The notes below the pieces were generated by a model. That model saw nothing but the letters and a program-made list of their open reading frames with translations. It did no database searches and was not told where the DNA came from. The position numbers and the translations under genes are program-made. From Xiphophorus maculatus (Eukaryota > Chordata > Actinopteri > Cyprinodontiformes > Poeciliidae): a stretch of DNA of 64,000 nucleotides. Each line of letters opens with the position of its first letter. The stretch's first letter is position 1. The stretch spans positions 29,241,213-29,305,212 of the forward strand of contig NC_036453.1 in the NCBI RefSeq assembly GCF_002775205.1, in the 5' to 3' direction. Positions 23,900-63,935 of this stretch are shown one piece after another.

Positions 23900-24131
23900 T
23901 ATCAGAGAAGCTTAAACGTTAAAACACGCAGCTGGGCGTGTTTCTCATGATACTGCTTTGAGATATAAACTCTTTCCTGTAACTGAAGGGTTTGGTCTAT
24001 AATTCTTAAATATTGTCTCTTCTTTTTACATAAACACATTTACTCATTTATCATAGATCTATACATATATGGATAAACCTCTTACATCTGAGGGGTGGCA
24101 TTATGTTTTTTTTTTTTTTTTCCACTGCTGA

Positions 24132-51495
<27,364 letters not shown>

Positions 51496-53470
51496 AGCTG
51501 ATCCTAGATGAAAAAAATCCTATCTTATTACCTGGAAATAAAGGGAAGAAATAAGAATCAGAGATCATGAGACATAAAAATACATTTACTTAAAGATTTT
51601 TGTTGAATAACTTGAACTGTATGATCTTTATTTAGGGTAAACACAGAAAATACTTAAATAAAAAAAATCATTATTTATACATCAAAGCATATGTACCTAA
51701 ACTTTCTTAATTTTTTTACTAATTTAGAAAAGTTCATCATGATGTTAATTAATTTACTTACAAACTGAAGAGGATGGGAAGCTCTTACTTTTGATGCATT
51801 TAATCAAAAGAAAAAAACTCTGTCTTTTAGTGGTTGATTTTGATCTCAATTCAGTTGAATGGTGCATCTCTAAATACATAAATATACCCACTGCAATACC
51901 TATTTAGCACCAAGCTTGACACACTTTGAGGTTCAAAACTGCCATAATTCAGCAAAGTGTCAGAGACACGTGAAGATTTTGGGTCATATTGGCATGATAG
52001 CAATGCAGAATGCAGCAGATGTTTCAGCTGCACATCTGTGATGCAATTCTTCCATTACAATGTTTCCTAAAGTTGGTCCACTGGATTGAGATCTGGCATC
52101 TGTGAAAGATTGTCATGTTCAGAGAACCAGCTGATTTGAGGTATGTGATTTAAGCTGTGTGACAGGGGGTGTTATTCTGCAGGAAACAGCCATCAGAAGG
52201 TAGATAGGCTACCGTCATAAAGGAACAGACAAGGCCAAGAACAACACTGAGAAAGATTGTGTGTATGATCAATTGTTTGACATAGTTTAATGTTTACATT
52301 TAAGAAAATTGGTGGATTTGTTCAAGGTTGTGCCAATCGCTGCTCAGCTAGACCGTGGCACTGTGATTCAAGGCTAAAGGACATCAGATAGAAAAACTCA
52401 TTTGAAACCGATAACACTATAATGCCGCCTGCACAATATAAAGTTGGAGATTTGAATAATATCTTAGCAAATGGACCTCTGATCTTATCACATTTTTTTT
52501 ACTCTGATTCTGAATAGGAAAATAAATCTTTTAAAGACTGAGACAATGAAGGCCACTGCACATGGGTGAGCAGAGCAGTAGTCTTGCATTTCAAGAGTAT
52601 GGCAAGCCTGAACAGAAGAAAACCAAAACACAACATTGCATTCTTTACATAACACCATTATCTTGCTTATCCGTTGTAGCAAGTAGAAAGTTATGGGTAA
52701 ATCTACATTTTAACACCAACTTCTAGTTGTTTACAGCTTGCTACAGAAAGGATCGATAAGCCCACCATTTGTCTCTTAAAATCTAAGGCTACCGTATAGA
52801 CATTAAAACAGTGACAGTTTATTGTATTTCGAAACGTTTCTCTTAAACTCCAAATAAGGAAAACTTGCCAAACAATTACAGGAACAAGAAGGAAAGTTAG
52901 GCTGCAAAGTCATCCGTATTGGCTGCGATCAGTGAGGGCACTGGGATGACAAACTAATATTTATTTAAACAGACTCGCTGCAGGATAACAGTAATAGAGG
53001 GAGATGGTGAAAGTTAAAGGCCGGGGAAGTGGCAGATCATCTTCCCCGACTGATAGTCACGACTTCAAAACGCAGCAGCAGCATACGAAGCAACCGCTAA
53101 CCTACCAGCTAGCACACAATGCTACATTTTTATGCAATGCAAAGCCATCAAACGAAGCAGGTGAATTACTCGTATGTGAAGAAAGTATTTTGTTATCCTT
53201 CACACGCCTAAAGCTAGCTGGCAACGTTAGCCAACTTAGCCAGATAAAATCACAGAGACGGCTAAGATTCGCTAGGTTTCATTATTTTGATGGTGGCACT
53301 ACCTGCGCGTCCTGAGATGATTAACTACTAGCTACTATCGCATTTCTTATCTATTCCCGCTCATGTAAAACACACACGCTTGCATACATTTCTAAATGTA
53401 GGTTTTATGTAGTACCTATCTGGTTTAATTTAAAATATACAGAATAAATGTACTATGTAGCCTGTCTTAC

Positions 53471-53560
53471 CGTCTCCCCGCCGGGTCGCTGCACCGCTGT
53501 CACAACAAAATCCTTCCCGGTGTGTTGGCGGAGTGGTACATTCGGACGTAAAGTAAAGCA
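53471..53560 (-). other. synj1: synj1 5' non-coding exon (right boundary approximate)
   Basis: A GC-rich tract on the minus strand ends at 53471 with donor GTAAGACAGG. The next acceptor is either CATCTAG or TTTCCAG shortly upstream of the ATG at 51495, giving a 5' UTR split by an intron of about 2 kb. The transcription start is not determined. Confidence 0.5.
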
Positions 53561-53769
53561 CACCCTGCCTCACGTTACCGTAATACTTCTAAAACCATAT
53601 ATGACGGAAGTGCCTTTATTGCAACAAAACTTGAAGTACTTGCCTTTAAAACCCAGTTAACGTTACTGATAACAACTGTAACACGCACACATGTAAACTA
53701 TAATTAATACGCAGAAAGAAACTGCAAATATGAACTCGTCCGCCTTTAAACATAATAGACAGTTACTCG

Positions 53770-53870
53770 CATCCAATTAGAGAAGGTTTGCAGTTTTTTC
53801 TACCAATCAGATTAGACCATAGGCGGGACAGCCGGCTTTCATAACCCTGCGCGCTGGCGTATATAACAAG
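53770..53870 (+). promoter_or_regulatory. slc46a3-like promoter, shared with synj1
   Basis: Plus-strand elements in usual order: CCAAT at 53773-53777 and 53803-53807, a GC-box-like AGGCGGGAC at 53821, and TATATAA at 53860-53866. This predicts a start near 53890. synj1 starts leftward from about 53560, so the two genes share roughly 300-350 bp of promoter DNA. Confidence 0.6.
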
Positions 53871-53889
53871 AGCTCCAGTTTATTCGTAA

Positions 53890-53951
53890 ACACAACAGTG
53901 TTTGGAAGTGAATATCGAGCAATAACATGACTGAATTGGCAATTTAAGAAG
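53890..53951 (+). other. slc46a3-like 5' non-coding exon with a short uORF
   Basis: A predicted first exon from the TATA-directed start to donor AAG|GTAGGT. It contains a six-codon upstream frame at 53927-53947 (MTELAI then stop). The next exon begins at 55254 after TTTTTCAG. Confidence 0.55.
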
Positions 53952-55278
53952 GTAGGTATTGATACTACACTGTCTCAGCAAAATATTATGATTAATATAA
54001 ATACTATACAATAAGGTAAGGCTTTGCCATGTCGCCTAAACGTGTGTTATCGAACTAGCCGAATTCACCTGAGGTATCTGCTAATGTGTTATCTTCCTGA
54101 CTGGCAGACAATGTTAGATCATAATATATCTCTTAGATGATAGCATAACGATAGTAATACGAGCAGACAAAAGTAAATATGTTATATACATGTATAAGCT
54201 GTGTGAATTTGTTTTGTTGATTTGCAGTCTTAAAGCAGCAAATTGCGGTTTTTCTGTCACCCAACGCACTAGTGAGAAAATTAGTTTGCTATTTGATGAC
54301 TAACTATGGATCAGTGTTATGTTTTAAAGCTATAGGCAGACTTTTATGTAGAATAAATCAAGCTGCAGTTTTTCACCTACAGAAAACATGAGGGTAAATT
54401 TTTAGATGTGTTTTACATTTTAGTTGATATGTAATTGAGATAAAATCTACAAAAACAAGTTTTCCATGTTTTTGGTGACATCACAAAGTGCACAAAGTTC
54501 TTATGCACTTTGCATAAGATGCTTTATGAAAAGCGTAAAGCTTGTTAAATTTGGTAAATTAATTGTGTTTTTTAATCAAATTATGGAACCCATAGGTTTT
54601 AGGGAAATTTGGAAACATTCAAAGAAAGCAAAGAAAAAAGACCCACAGTCACAAGTTCTTTCTTAAACTAACAATTGACATTCCGTTCTAATCAAAACCT
54701 GAAAAGAGTAAGAAAAAAATCTCCCACCTTTAGCCAGAAAAAGAAGAGCTGTTCAAGAATTATATTTTTTATTTTCTACTTTTTCAACAAAAAACCCCTA
54801 CAGATTTATAGAAAGAGAAAGGGGGGAAAAAAGCATCTATTTTATTGAAAAGAGGTTTTTCTGAACATCTATTTAGGAAAACATAGGTTTATGGGAAATT
54901 AAAGTAAAAAATATGTGACTTAAGAATTTAAAAAGAATTGAAAAGAAACCCTAAACATATTTGAAAACACCTATAAAATGAAGAAATTTGTATTTCTCTG
55001 TTACCTCCGTATGTAAAAAAAAAAAAATTCAGTTCTAAATCATGTAATTTCAATTTCAAATGCCACTTGTGATGTCATTGACACAAATACACTTGAAGAT
55101 TAAATTCTGCTGGTTAGTTTGCATGCTGTCATTTTACTGAATATGAATATCCTTCTGAAAACAAATGAATAATACTTTTAAAGACCAGTCTCAGCTCCTG
55201 GTTTATGTGTATGCATCTCTAAATATCTAATGTTCTTATCCTGCGTTTTTCAGAAACTTTATTTTATTCCTCCTCATC

Positions 55279-58200
55279 ATGAAGCGCCTTTACCTGGTGG
55301 AGCCGGTGGTGGCTCTGTATGCTTTTAGCAGTTTTCTCATCTACCCGCTGGTCCAGCAGTATGTGTACAGGAGGTTCTGGCAGCAGCTGACCAACACGCC
55401 CTATCCCGTCTCAGACAACACCTCCAGATGTGCTCCAAGTAACAGCAGCAGCAACCAGACCGACTTCCATAAGGTTCGTTCATAATGGAAGGATGCAACC
55501 TGGTGTCATCTCAAATAATCTTATTTGGAACAAACCTTAGTTAATTTTTTCATTATCCAAACAAAGCTGAGAATAACGGGGGGGTTCACAGGAAGGAGAG
55601 GATATGTTTATTGATGATCTAATATTTAACTTTTGATAATGTGCTGTTATTCCCTCTTGCTCTCTGTACTGATGTCTTTTAACATGTTCATGAAAACTAT
55701 ATATCGTAAATAAGCAATATTATTCTGTAATTCTAGCTGGTTGTTATGTTTATTAGTCCATAAAAACTGGTCAACCCTTAATGACCAGTAGATATGAGCT
55801 TTGCTGAAGTATTTTCATCCCTGGAACATTTTCGCATTTCACACAAAGTTTTGGACAGGTTGTTTTTTTAATTATTATTATTATTATTATTATTTTCACA
55901 GATGAAAATCTGACAATGTGGTGAGCATTTGTATACCCCTTTTAATTTCATACCCCGCAATTAACTGGTTTGAGAAGTTGCATAATTTATAATTATGTTG
56001 AAGTTCATAGTTTTAATATTTCAAAGTTAAAGGGGTATATTGTTGTTGCACCTGAGCAACATTGTTTATTCATTACAGTAGTATTTTTGTTGTGAAATAC
56101 TTTAAAATGCTAATTTGGTGAATACATTTAATTGATATTCAAAGCAGACATGTGACTCAAGCTTAACCTTCTGAACGTGACTTCAACACCCTGAACTAAC
56201 AACATAATCTCAAATCATTTCTGATTCCAATAACAGCTTGCGGTGTTCAACGTACCAAAATAATTTGATTTTAAGCAAATTAAGAAAAGCATGCATCCAC
56301 GGACCAGCATTGTCATGCTATCAAAAATTTTTAAAATAAAAGTAGGAAGTGAAACACACTCACACAAGAATAATCTGTTTTTATCTGAAAACACAGCTGT
56401 CACAATGGCACCAGCATAACAGTAAAGCTTTGTTCCTCTTGCTTTTTCTCAAGAAAAACCTCACTTGTTCTCACAATCCGCCATATTTATAACCGGTATT
56501 AGACAACAGTTTTGAAAGATTTCAAACCCTCTAAAATTTTTGTGTTATACCACCATTTGGTTTAAAACTCAAATTAAAGTGTCAGAGTCAGCAGACTTTT
56601 TTCCTAGGTCTTTTGAGCATAGATTATAGATCATTGCTCCACCTGTTTCTGCAAACTGCCAGATATCTGGCTGAAAGTCGACCCTCGTGTACAAGAAAGC
56701 CAAATCGATCTGTTTAGAAATGTCTGCCTGTCGAAAACATTGACTGTAGTGGTTTAAAACTAAAGGAACCCCTCTCGTTGCTCTTTTTAGGTGTTAAAAT
56801 TACAGCTTTAAAAAGTAGTATGCAGCATGTCTACTATAAAGGTGACTGTAGACTCGCTACAAGAGCAGATAGACCCACTAATTATTTGTAAATATTGCTG
56901 TAAACCTGTATCAATCATTCAATTTTTGGAGTACTTTTCAGTCAGGGTAAAGGAAACAAGTTCTTTACTTAAAATAAAACAACAACAAGCAACAGCAAAA
57001 TTGTTGTTTTGAAGGACCAAGGAAAGTCAGCTGGGATAATTTGGGTAATGAGGCGACACTAGAACATTCAGTGTATGCATCTAAGCAGTAATTGATTTTA
57101 TTCTAACCTAAATTTCCTGTGTCTTCTTTTCCAGGAGGTGCAGAAGCAGACGTCTCTTTTCTCCCTTTACTCTGAGCTCCTCTCCACAATACCATCTTTG
57201 ATCGTTACTCTTGTGCTGGTGGCCTATAGCGACCGGGGCGGACGCAAGATCACCATCATTATGCCTCTTATCGGCATGCTGATATATACCAGCACCTTCC
57301 TAGCTGTGTCCTTCTTTGAGCTCAACATCTACCTTCTCATCGGCTCTTCCTTCCTTTGCTCTCTGTTTGGGGGTATCGGCACTTTCCTGGGAGGCTGTTT
57401 TGCCTACATAGCGGACTTGTGCCAAGACGACCGGCAGAAGACGCTGCGAATGGCTGGAGTGGATATGATGATTGGACTGTTGTCTGGAGTGGCTGCGATA
57501 TCTACAGGTTACTTCCTGAGAGCTGCAGGCTTTAACTGGCCTTTCTTTACTTCAGCCCTGTGCTTGTGTTTGACACTAGTCTATGCAGTTTTTATCCTGG
57601 AGGAGACTGTGAGAAAGACTCCCGCTGATGGCAGTGATATAGACGGGTCTCCCCAGTGCCCTAGGTTGAGACAGTTGATCTTTGGGTTCTGCCAGATCTT
57701 TGCAAGAGCAAGCTACAAGTGTAAAATAGTCTTAGCCCTCCTGATGATCATCTTCACCAGCTTCGTCTTCACCTACATTGGAGGCATCTCCTTGATGACA
57801 CTATACGAGCTAAACGAGCCACTGTGCTGGACTGAGATTCTGATTGGCTATGGCTCAGCACTGTCCACCACGGTGTTCTTGACCAGTTTCCTGGGAGTGT
57901 CGGCATTCACATACTGTGGAGTCCCGCAGCTGCTGATCGCTGCATTGGGGATCCTGTCTGTGCTGTCAGGATTGATCATGGTGGCGTTTGCAAAGACCAC
58001 AGTTCTGATGTTTTTAGGTGAGTTTAAGCTGCTGAGTCGTAATTAAAGTTATTAAACTTTGCTAAGTCATTACTTGAACTAGACAAAAATGCAACCCCAA
58101 GAATTTCAATATTAATTAAAAAAATTATGTAATTTATTTCAATAAGTGGAACATTGATATTTAATAGATTCACTACACTCATAAGGATATATATTTTAAG

Positions 58201-58891
58201 CATTTATTTTTGTGTATTGTGATGATTAGGGCTTATAACAAACAAAAACTTCATGTTTGCATGTATTTGATACAAACGATTTCTGATACAAAAATGTTAC
58301 AGTATAGATGACAGAATTATGAACAAGACTATCTACTTGACATTTGTCCACCAGAAAGTCAGACACTTAACAAAGTAAGACAGTAAACAACAAAAAGATA
58401 ATTGGTAAAGAAGCTGGCAGGTCAGAAGGCTTTTTCCAAGCATGTGGAAGTGCGGGAGTAAACTATTCACAAGTAAATGACGATTCACTATATACCCCAG
58501 TGACCTTACAAGGATAAATGGGTAAAGATGGAGGGAGGAAGGATGGCTGGATACAAATAAATATACCTTGCCCTATAAATTATTTCCATTATTGGTTTGA
58601 ATTATCATAATCTAATATTCTAAGAAACTGAATTCATTATCTGAAAGCCTTAATCCTTGAAATTGACAGATATAAACACTTGAAATATACTGTGCATCTT
58701 TGTCTGAGGAATGTAGATAGTATATGAAGAATTACATTTTTCAATTAAGCTGCGGAAATAAACTTTGATAATGTTTAAATTTATTTTTGTGTTTTAGGCC
58801 AATAAAAGAAAATAATTCTTATAACCATATCTTACTGCATTGTGCATATAATAGTGCAATATAATATTTTTGATCTAGTATTATATAAATT

Positions 58892-58965
<74 letters not shown>

Positions 58966-58976
58966 GTATATATACA

Positions 58977-59010
<34 letters not shown>

Positions 59011-62000
59011 TTATATATATGTATGTACATATAATTTCTTTTTGTTCACTGTATGAAAGCAGAGTGCAAATCCAGCAACCATACTTGTCACATTTAAGGC
59101 CATGTAATTTATGTTTTCTGTTTCATTTTGTGACACATTTATCTAAAATAGCTTTTAAATGCTGAACAAGATAAATACAGCACTTAAAAAAATAATGATT
59201 CTTACCAGAAACACTACAGACTATTCTCTCTGGTTACAGATTGACAGTAAGTTTATTGGCCTGTAAGGTGTTCAGAAGCTACTGAGTTTGTAGGGACTTT
59301 TATTAGAAGACTGAATTGTAAGCTTTATTGTGTTTGTAATTATGACATCTTATCTCTGCTTTGCTTATTTTCTTATCTCTGCTTTGTTTGCTTTAGATAT
59401 GGTACTGCCAGGGGGTTTATTATGAAAGACATGAACGCTGAAACTCATTATAGCTCTGAAACCTTAATTTCTGTCACTGATTATGTGTGCTTGCAGTTGC
59501 ACAAAAGCTTTCATAAAATTTCTTATTTAATTTTCTTGTTTGTTTTCTTTTTATTGCAGTAAGGATCCCCATGCTGCTGTCCATAATGCCTTTCCCTGTT
59601 CTCCGCTCGGTAATGTCAAAAATCGTCTCCAAGTCTGAGCAAGGCAAGTGTGCTTTTGGACACACACCATGGATGCATGTCTGTGTTTAAAGAGTCATAG
59701 TCCACTGGTGTGTGTCCTGTCCTTAACGTTTCAGCATACACTTGGAAAACAAAGCACTTAAAGTTTCTGTTTATCCTAGAAGTGAAAGGACTAGAAGAAA
59801 CATAACATTTTGACTTTAGTTGTCTCTGTTATACTTCACTGAATCCCTTTTTTTGTTTGTTTTGCCAGGAGCCCTTTTTGCTTATCTTTCCTTTCTGGAG
59901 AGTTTATTTAACAACATTGGATCTGCAGTCTTCAATAGTATCTATGCTGCCACGGTGGGGTGGTATCCTGGTTTTGTCTTCCTCTTAGCTGCGGGACTCT
60001 GTGTCATTCCTTTATCTGCGATTGCGTAAGTTAATTTTCCTAGTGTTTACACCACAACAGTAAACTGTCATATCAGGCTTTTGTTTGACTCTTACATGTA
60101 GCAGCTATTAGTTTCCTAAATGAAAAGAAATTCATGAAGTAGACACAAATAAAATCAAATCAAACAGTAAAATAAATCTAAAAAGAAGAGCAAAATATTT
60201 AGTTGACAGGTTTATACAAACACAATCCTATACAAAATTGTTCCTAACTCTTTGAGGACATGATTTAAAGTATTAAGAAACAGTTGCTGATGAAAAGGCA
60301 TCACCACATTATGATGTCACCACCCCCATATTTCACCACAGGGATGGTATGAGCTTGGTAATGTGGAGTATTCGTTTTTGTTCACACATACAGATTTTCA
60401 TGCAGGCCAAAAAGTTACTTTTTGGTGTAATGTGTTCCACATATATTGTGTGTCCCCTACACGCAGGGCTTCTTGTGGCTCTTTTTCTGCAATGGCTCAC
60501 CACATTCCTACAAAATGTTTTCATCAGAGATACATCCTGGGAAAGAAGTTGTGTGTTCGCTGGCTGATTTGTTCAAACACAGATTGGTATTTGAAAAAAA
60601 AAAAAAAAGATGCATCCAACAACAATACTAAAATCCATGATCTCAGCATTGCTGCTTAAGAGTTTTTGCTCCAACTTCTTATTGGCTGCTTGAGTTTGAA
60701 GAAGGACTTGGATTACAAAAACACTTTTCTGCTGGGTCATAATTGTCAAATACACGTCAATTCTGTAGAAAAGAGAAATGTTCAGAATCAAAAAGTAGGA
60801 AGGCACAGTTCCTTATTTCAAGTATAACTTTCTAACCACTGTCCTAAGAATTAGAAACTATATCAGACAACTTGTGTAGCTTCCTAAGATGTGAAATCAC
60901 TTTTAAACCTAGAAGATATTGATTTGCATATTATACTATAGCTCAGGTGGGAGAAGTTGAGAGGAAAAATATTACTAGGGCATTCAACAAATCTTTCAAT
61001 TCAGAGTGGGAAAAAGAAAGTAATTCTTCAAAGAAATCCATAAAATGTTCCCTTTAAGGTTTACTACAAGTCATATGGGGAAACACCAAAAATGTGGAAA
61101 AAGGAGGAAATGAGACCAAAATTAAGCCTTTATGCAGAACACTACGGTGGAGAATTAATATTGCACATTACCTTGATCCTTCCATCCTGTGTGAAACATG
61201 TTGGTGCCAGCATCATGCTGTGGGGATCCTGTTCTTCAGCAGATCCAGGGAAGCTGGTCAGAGTTGATGGGAAGATGGATAGAGATAAATATTGGACAAT
61301 CACAGAAACATCCAGTCAAAGATTACATGAGACTGACTGAAACCTGTCTCCTTCCAGCACCATGCTTTGATCAAAACATAGTCATGTGTTAAAATAGCCC
61401 AGTTAAAGTCCAGACCAAAATCCAATTGAAAATCTTTAGCAATACTTGAAAATATGTTTGCAGGTTCTCTACATCCAGTCAGATAGACCTTCAGGTATTT
61501 TTTATTGAGGAATAGGTAAAAATGTTTTTCTCTGGATGTAAGAAAGGTTGCAGTTTGAATCACAGTAAACAGTTCTTCTGATTCGGGTAGCCTGAATGTA
61601 TACGTACACCACAGTCTTCGGATTTTTATTAGTAAAAAAGAATTGGGAAATGCTGTATCATCTTTTTTTCACTTCATAACCACTCACTTTTTTGTGTTTG
61701 TCTATCAGACAGAATCCAAGGGGTATAAAATACTTTTCAAAGGGTTGTAGGCTGTGCCATGAACACTGAAGCTTTCTGTCCTGTTGAACTGAAGGATATT
61801 TTGCTGACGGTTGATAAAATGAGAAGACAAAGTGATACTGCTTAGTCAATGTGGGAGCAGTAGCGTGAAACATAACCCCCCTCACTGCCTACATGTCTAT
61901 CACATGCTGTGCTTCTTTCTTTGCACAGTGATCAGTTTTAAAATAACAAAGTCCTACCCAGATATTCTGTTGTTGCTTTCTAACTACAAGTGCACAGAGA

Positions 62001-62336
62001 TCGTGAACTCTAATGAAATTGAAAATCATTTTAGTTTAAAAATTAACTTATTGACAATGTGTCTGTAAACTCCCAAAACATGATTAATGGAAATGCATGA
62101 CACAACAGATAAGATTGTCTCCCTTTTTAGCTGGAATTGATAACGTCTATTTCCTGTCCACATGTGTTCCCGTTTCTGAACATTTTAGTGGAGTGGCTTT
62201 AATCGGAGTGGATGTTACCACTGAACCCATAAAGTCAGAAGATGGAACCTCTGAGGAGGACGGCCAGGCTGAGGAGAACGACACCAGTCCTCTTCTAAGC
62301 TCTTCTTCTGTTAACACCTCAGCTGGACATTGTTAA
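55279..62336 (+). CDS. slc46a3: SLC46A3-like major-facilitator transporter
   Basis: Coding exons 55279-55473, 57135-58017, 59560-59643, 59869-60025 and 62189-62336, total 1467 nt (488 residues; human SLC46A3 461). The N-terminus MKRLYLVEPVVALYAFSSF and QQYVYRRFW match SLC46A3 better than SLC46A1. An extracellular loop with NTS and NQT glycosylation sites follows, then transmembrane helices with YSDRGGRK (the MFS loop 2-3 signature), GCFAYIADLCQDDRQKTLR, TLYELNEPLCW and LIGYGSALST. Later exons give PMLLSIMPFPVLRS, SKSEQG and FNSIYAATVGWYPGF. The tail is acidic and ends with a possible lysosomal SPLL motif. Family members move folates or steroid/drug conjugates across lysosomal or plasma membranes with protons; the substrate here is not inferable. 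The third coding intron uses a GC donor. Confidence 0.88.
58898..59030. repeat. Long AT microsatellite
   Basis: About 130 bases of nearly pure (TA)n interrupted by TATACAG and TATG units, within an intron of the slc46a3-like gene. The open frame across it, a run of Tyr-Ile, is an artefact of the repeat. Confidence 0.95.
60240..60540 (-). mobile_element. Tc1-like transposon fragment, antisense
   Basis: Antisense transposase-like blocks (CATGCAGGCCAAAAAGTTAC, TGCAATGGCTCACCAC) as seen in many fish Tc1 copies. In the last intron of the slc46a3-like gene. Badly decayed; boundaries uncertain. Confidence 0.5.
61080..61500 (+). pseudogene. Decayed Tc1-like transposase fragment, sense
   Basis: Contains GCATCATGCTGTGGGGATCC and GGAAGCTGGTCAGAGTTGAT, encoding ASIMLWGS and GKLVRVDGKMDRDKY, typical of the DDE domain of fish Tc1 elements. 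Later DNA keeps AAAGTCCAGACCAAAATCCA, matching the SPDLNP region at DNA level. Stops and shifts throughout. Confidence 0.65.
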
Positions 62337-62790
62337 CGTATTTACCTTTTAAGTATGTCAGTGACTTCAGTTTTCTGGGTTGATACACCAGGAAAGTTTT
62401 ATTTTTTGTTGCGAAATTAGTTTTGATACAGTGCTTCTTCTTTTTGCAGGAACTTTGTTACTCAGCATCAGTTTTATTTATTTTTTTTTAATTCCATTGA
62501 CTTAGAAATGCCATCTATTGACAAAAATATGCTTAAGAAGGAGAATGTGAGCTTTTTCAGGTGAATATATGTGCGCTGCGTCATTTGAGATGTATGAATG
62601 TTTTTACAACTTTTGATTAATTCATAATTAATTGTTTAATAATTCCACCTTTTAATTTACACCTTTTAACTGTTAGCTATTTTTTTGGACAATTTTCACC
62701 AAAGTTCTAAAGCTGCCTAATTTTCATACAGTTTGAAATAACTGATTTGATCACATTCGTTGACTTTTTACAAATATCGTTGTTTTTTTT
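62337..62790. other. 3' flank of the slc46a3-like gene
   Basis: AT-rich sequence following the stop, probably the 3' UTR. No clear AATAAA signal is seen close by; AATAAT-like variants occur near 62640. No other feature is seen. Confidence 0.4.
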
Positions 62791-63018
62791 TAACAATAAG
62801 CCGCTACTTTATTCCCACGCTTTGAACCATGCAGCTTATAGCCAGGTGCGTCTTTTCTGTGGATTTTTCTTCAACCGCCACGGGGATCTTCAGCAGGAAG
62901 TGAATCATTAGAAGTCAAAATTGGAAATCAAAGAAGAAAGCGCTGATTTTCATTTACACAAGCACATTCTAGCAGCAAGCACGACGGAGAAATGTTTTCA
63001 AACTCATACCCTCTGGTC

Positions 63019-63132
63019 ATGGAAACCACACGAAGAAGTTCATATGATGCTGCTTTTAAGTTGAAGGTAGTACAGATCGATTGCAGCTGCACGTAAACTC
63101 GTCCTGAATGTATCCATGGTTTGGCGCTGGTG
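63019..63132 (+). pseudogene. Remnant of a helix-turn-helix (pogo/CENP-B-like) transposase
   Basis: Reading from ATG at 63019 gives RRSSYDAAFKLKVV, then a frame change to IAAARKLVLNVSMVWRW before a stop. This layout, SYDAAFKLKVV followed by AARKF-type and WRW segments, is the N-terminal DNA-binding domain of pogo/Tigger-like and CENP-B-type proteins. The rest of the transposase is missing. Confidence 0.55.
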
Positions 63133-63221
63133 ACGCAGGGCTGCGTCCTTAATAGCAGATTTATTAAGGAAAACCAAGAGCGGCAGAGATACCAGCGTCT
63201 TATAGCTCAGTGCAGCTTATC

Positions 63222-63436
63222 TTTTTTTTGTTTGTTTGTTTTTTTACCCCTCCAGGGGGTATTTTTGTGGGCTCTAGTGTCCCTTATATGACAGTGGGCT
63301 GACAGGAAACGAGAGGGGGAAAGACATGCGGCAAATGTCGTCGGGTCCGGGAGTCGAACCCGCGACGGCCGCGTCGAGGACTCAAGGCCTCCAAATACGG
63401 GCCACGCTAACCGCTACGCCACCACGGCACGCCCAT
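63222..63436 (-). repeat. tRNA-derived SINE, nested insertion
   Basis: On the minus strand it begins near 63436 with a box A-like TGGCGTAGCGGTTAGCGTGG (63402-63421) and a box B-like GGGTTCGACTCC (63350-63361), then a tRNA-unrelated body and an A-rich tail (T-run at 63222-63246 on plus). It interrupts the element at 62791-63510. Confidence 0.7.
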
Positions 63437-63707
63437 GCTTCCAGTTTTTTTTAAAAAAACAACTTTGAGGGTTTGAGTGAGATGCGCTCTATAGTCCGGA
63501 AAATACGGTACTCAGGACACAAAAAATTATCTTGCCAAAAATCTTCCCTGTTATCTAATTCCAAAATGCTTTGTTGCAGAATGTATTAATTTGACAGTCT
63601 TGGGTTAAAATGGTGTTATTCATTGTTTTATTTAAACCAGAAAAGGGCCAGACAGTATAGTTTGACTGATTTTTGCTGTGTTTTTAATTTCATATTGTGT
63701 AAATGGA

Positions 63708-63935
63708 CTGTACTTGTGTAGCACTTTATGTAGTCCAGTCCAGTGGACTCCAAAGCGCTTTTTATTACAAGCTACAACTGCCCTGGAACAATCTGACCGA
63801 AGCTGCCATTCAATCTGCACCACCACCTCTGACTACCACAAGTAGGCAAGGCAGGTGAAGTGTCTTTCTCAAGGACAAAGTGAGTAATAGAGTGGGGTTC
63901 GAACCGTTATCCCTGAGCTACTGTCGCCCTATGTG
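63708..63935 (+). repeat. Interspersed teleost repeat, copy 2
   Basis: Shares ordered blocks with 11985-12350: GGACTCCAAAGCGCTTT, GCTACAACTGCCCTGG, AGTGTCTTTCTCAAGGACA and a GTTCGAAC-containing end. More diverged than copy 1. Confidence 0.6.

Larger units (their letters stand above)
18661..24131. other. Spacer and probable synj1 3' UTR
   Basis: This 5.5-kb AT-rich stretch separates cfap298 from the synj1 stop. synj1 is read leftward, so its 3' UTR must occupy the right part; vertebrate synaptojanin-1 has a long 3' UTR, but no end can be fixed. Two complete small DNA transposons lie here (22410-22799 and 23337-23899). No gene is visible; the short open frames show no family features. Confidence 0.5.
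62791..63510 (+). mobile_element. Larger CCGTATTTTCC-ended element, possible parent of 27069-27223
   Basis: Left end reads AATAAGCCGCTACTTTATTC and CACGCTTTGAACCATGC, the right end ATAGTCCGGAAAATACGG followed by TA. Both ends match the 155-bp copy at 27069. The interior has a degraded transposase N-terminus (63019-63132) and a nested SINE (63222-63436). The left terminus is eroded. Confidence 0.65.

Noticed and set aside
58842-59165. 107-residue plus-strand frame rich in Tyr-Ile
   Set aside because: It is a translation of the AT microsatellite inside an intron.
63350-63421. Possible tRNA gene on the minus strand
   Set aside because: Boxes A and B are present, but the cloverleaf is poor and a long unrelated body plus A-tail follows, as in a SINE.
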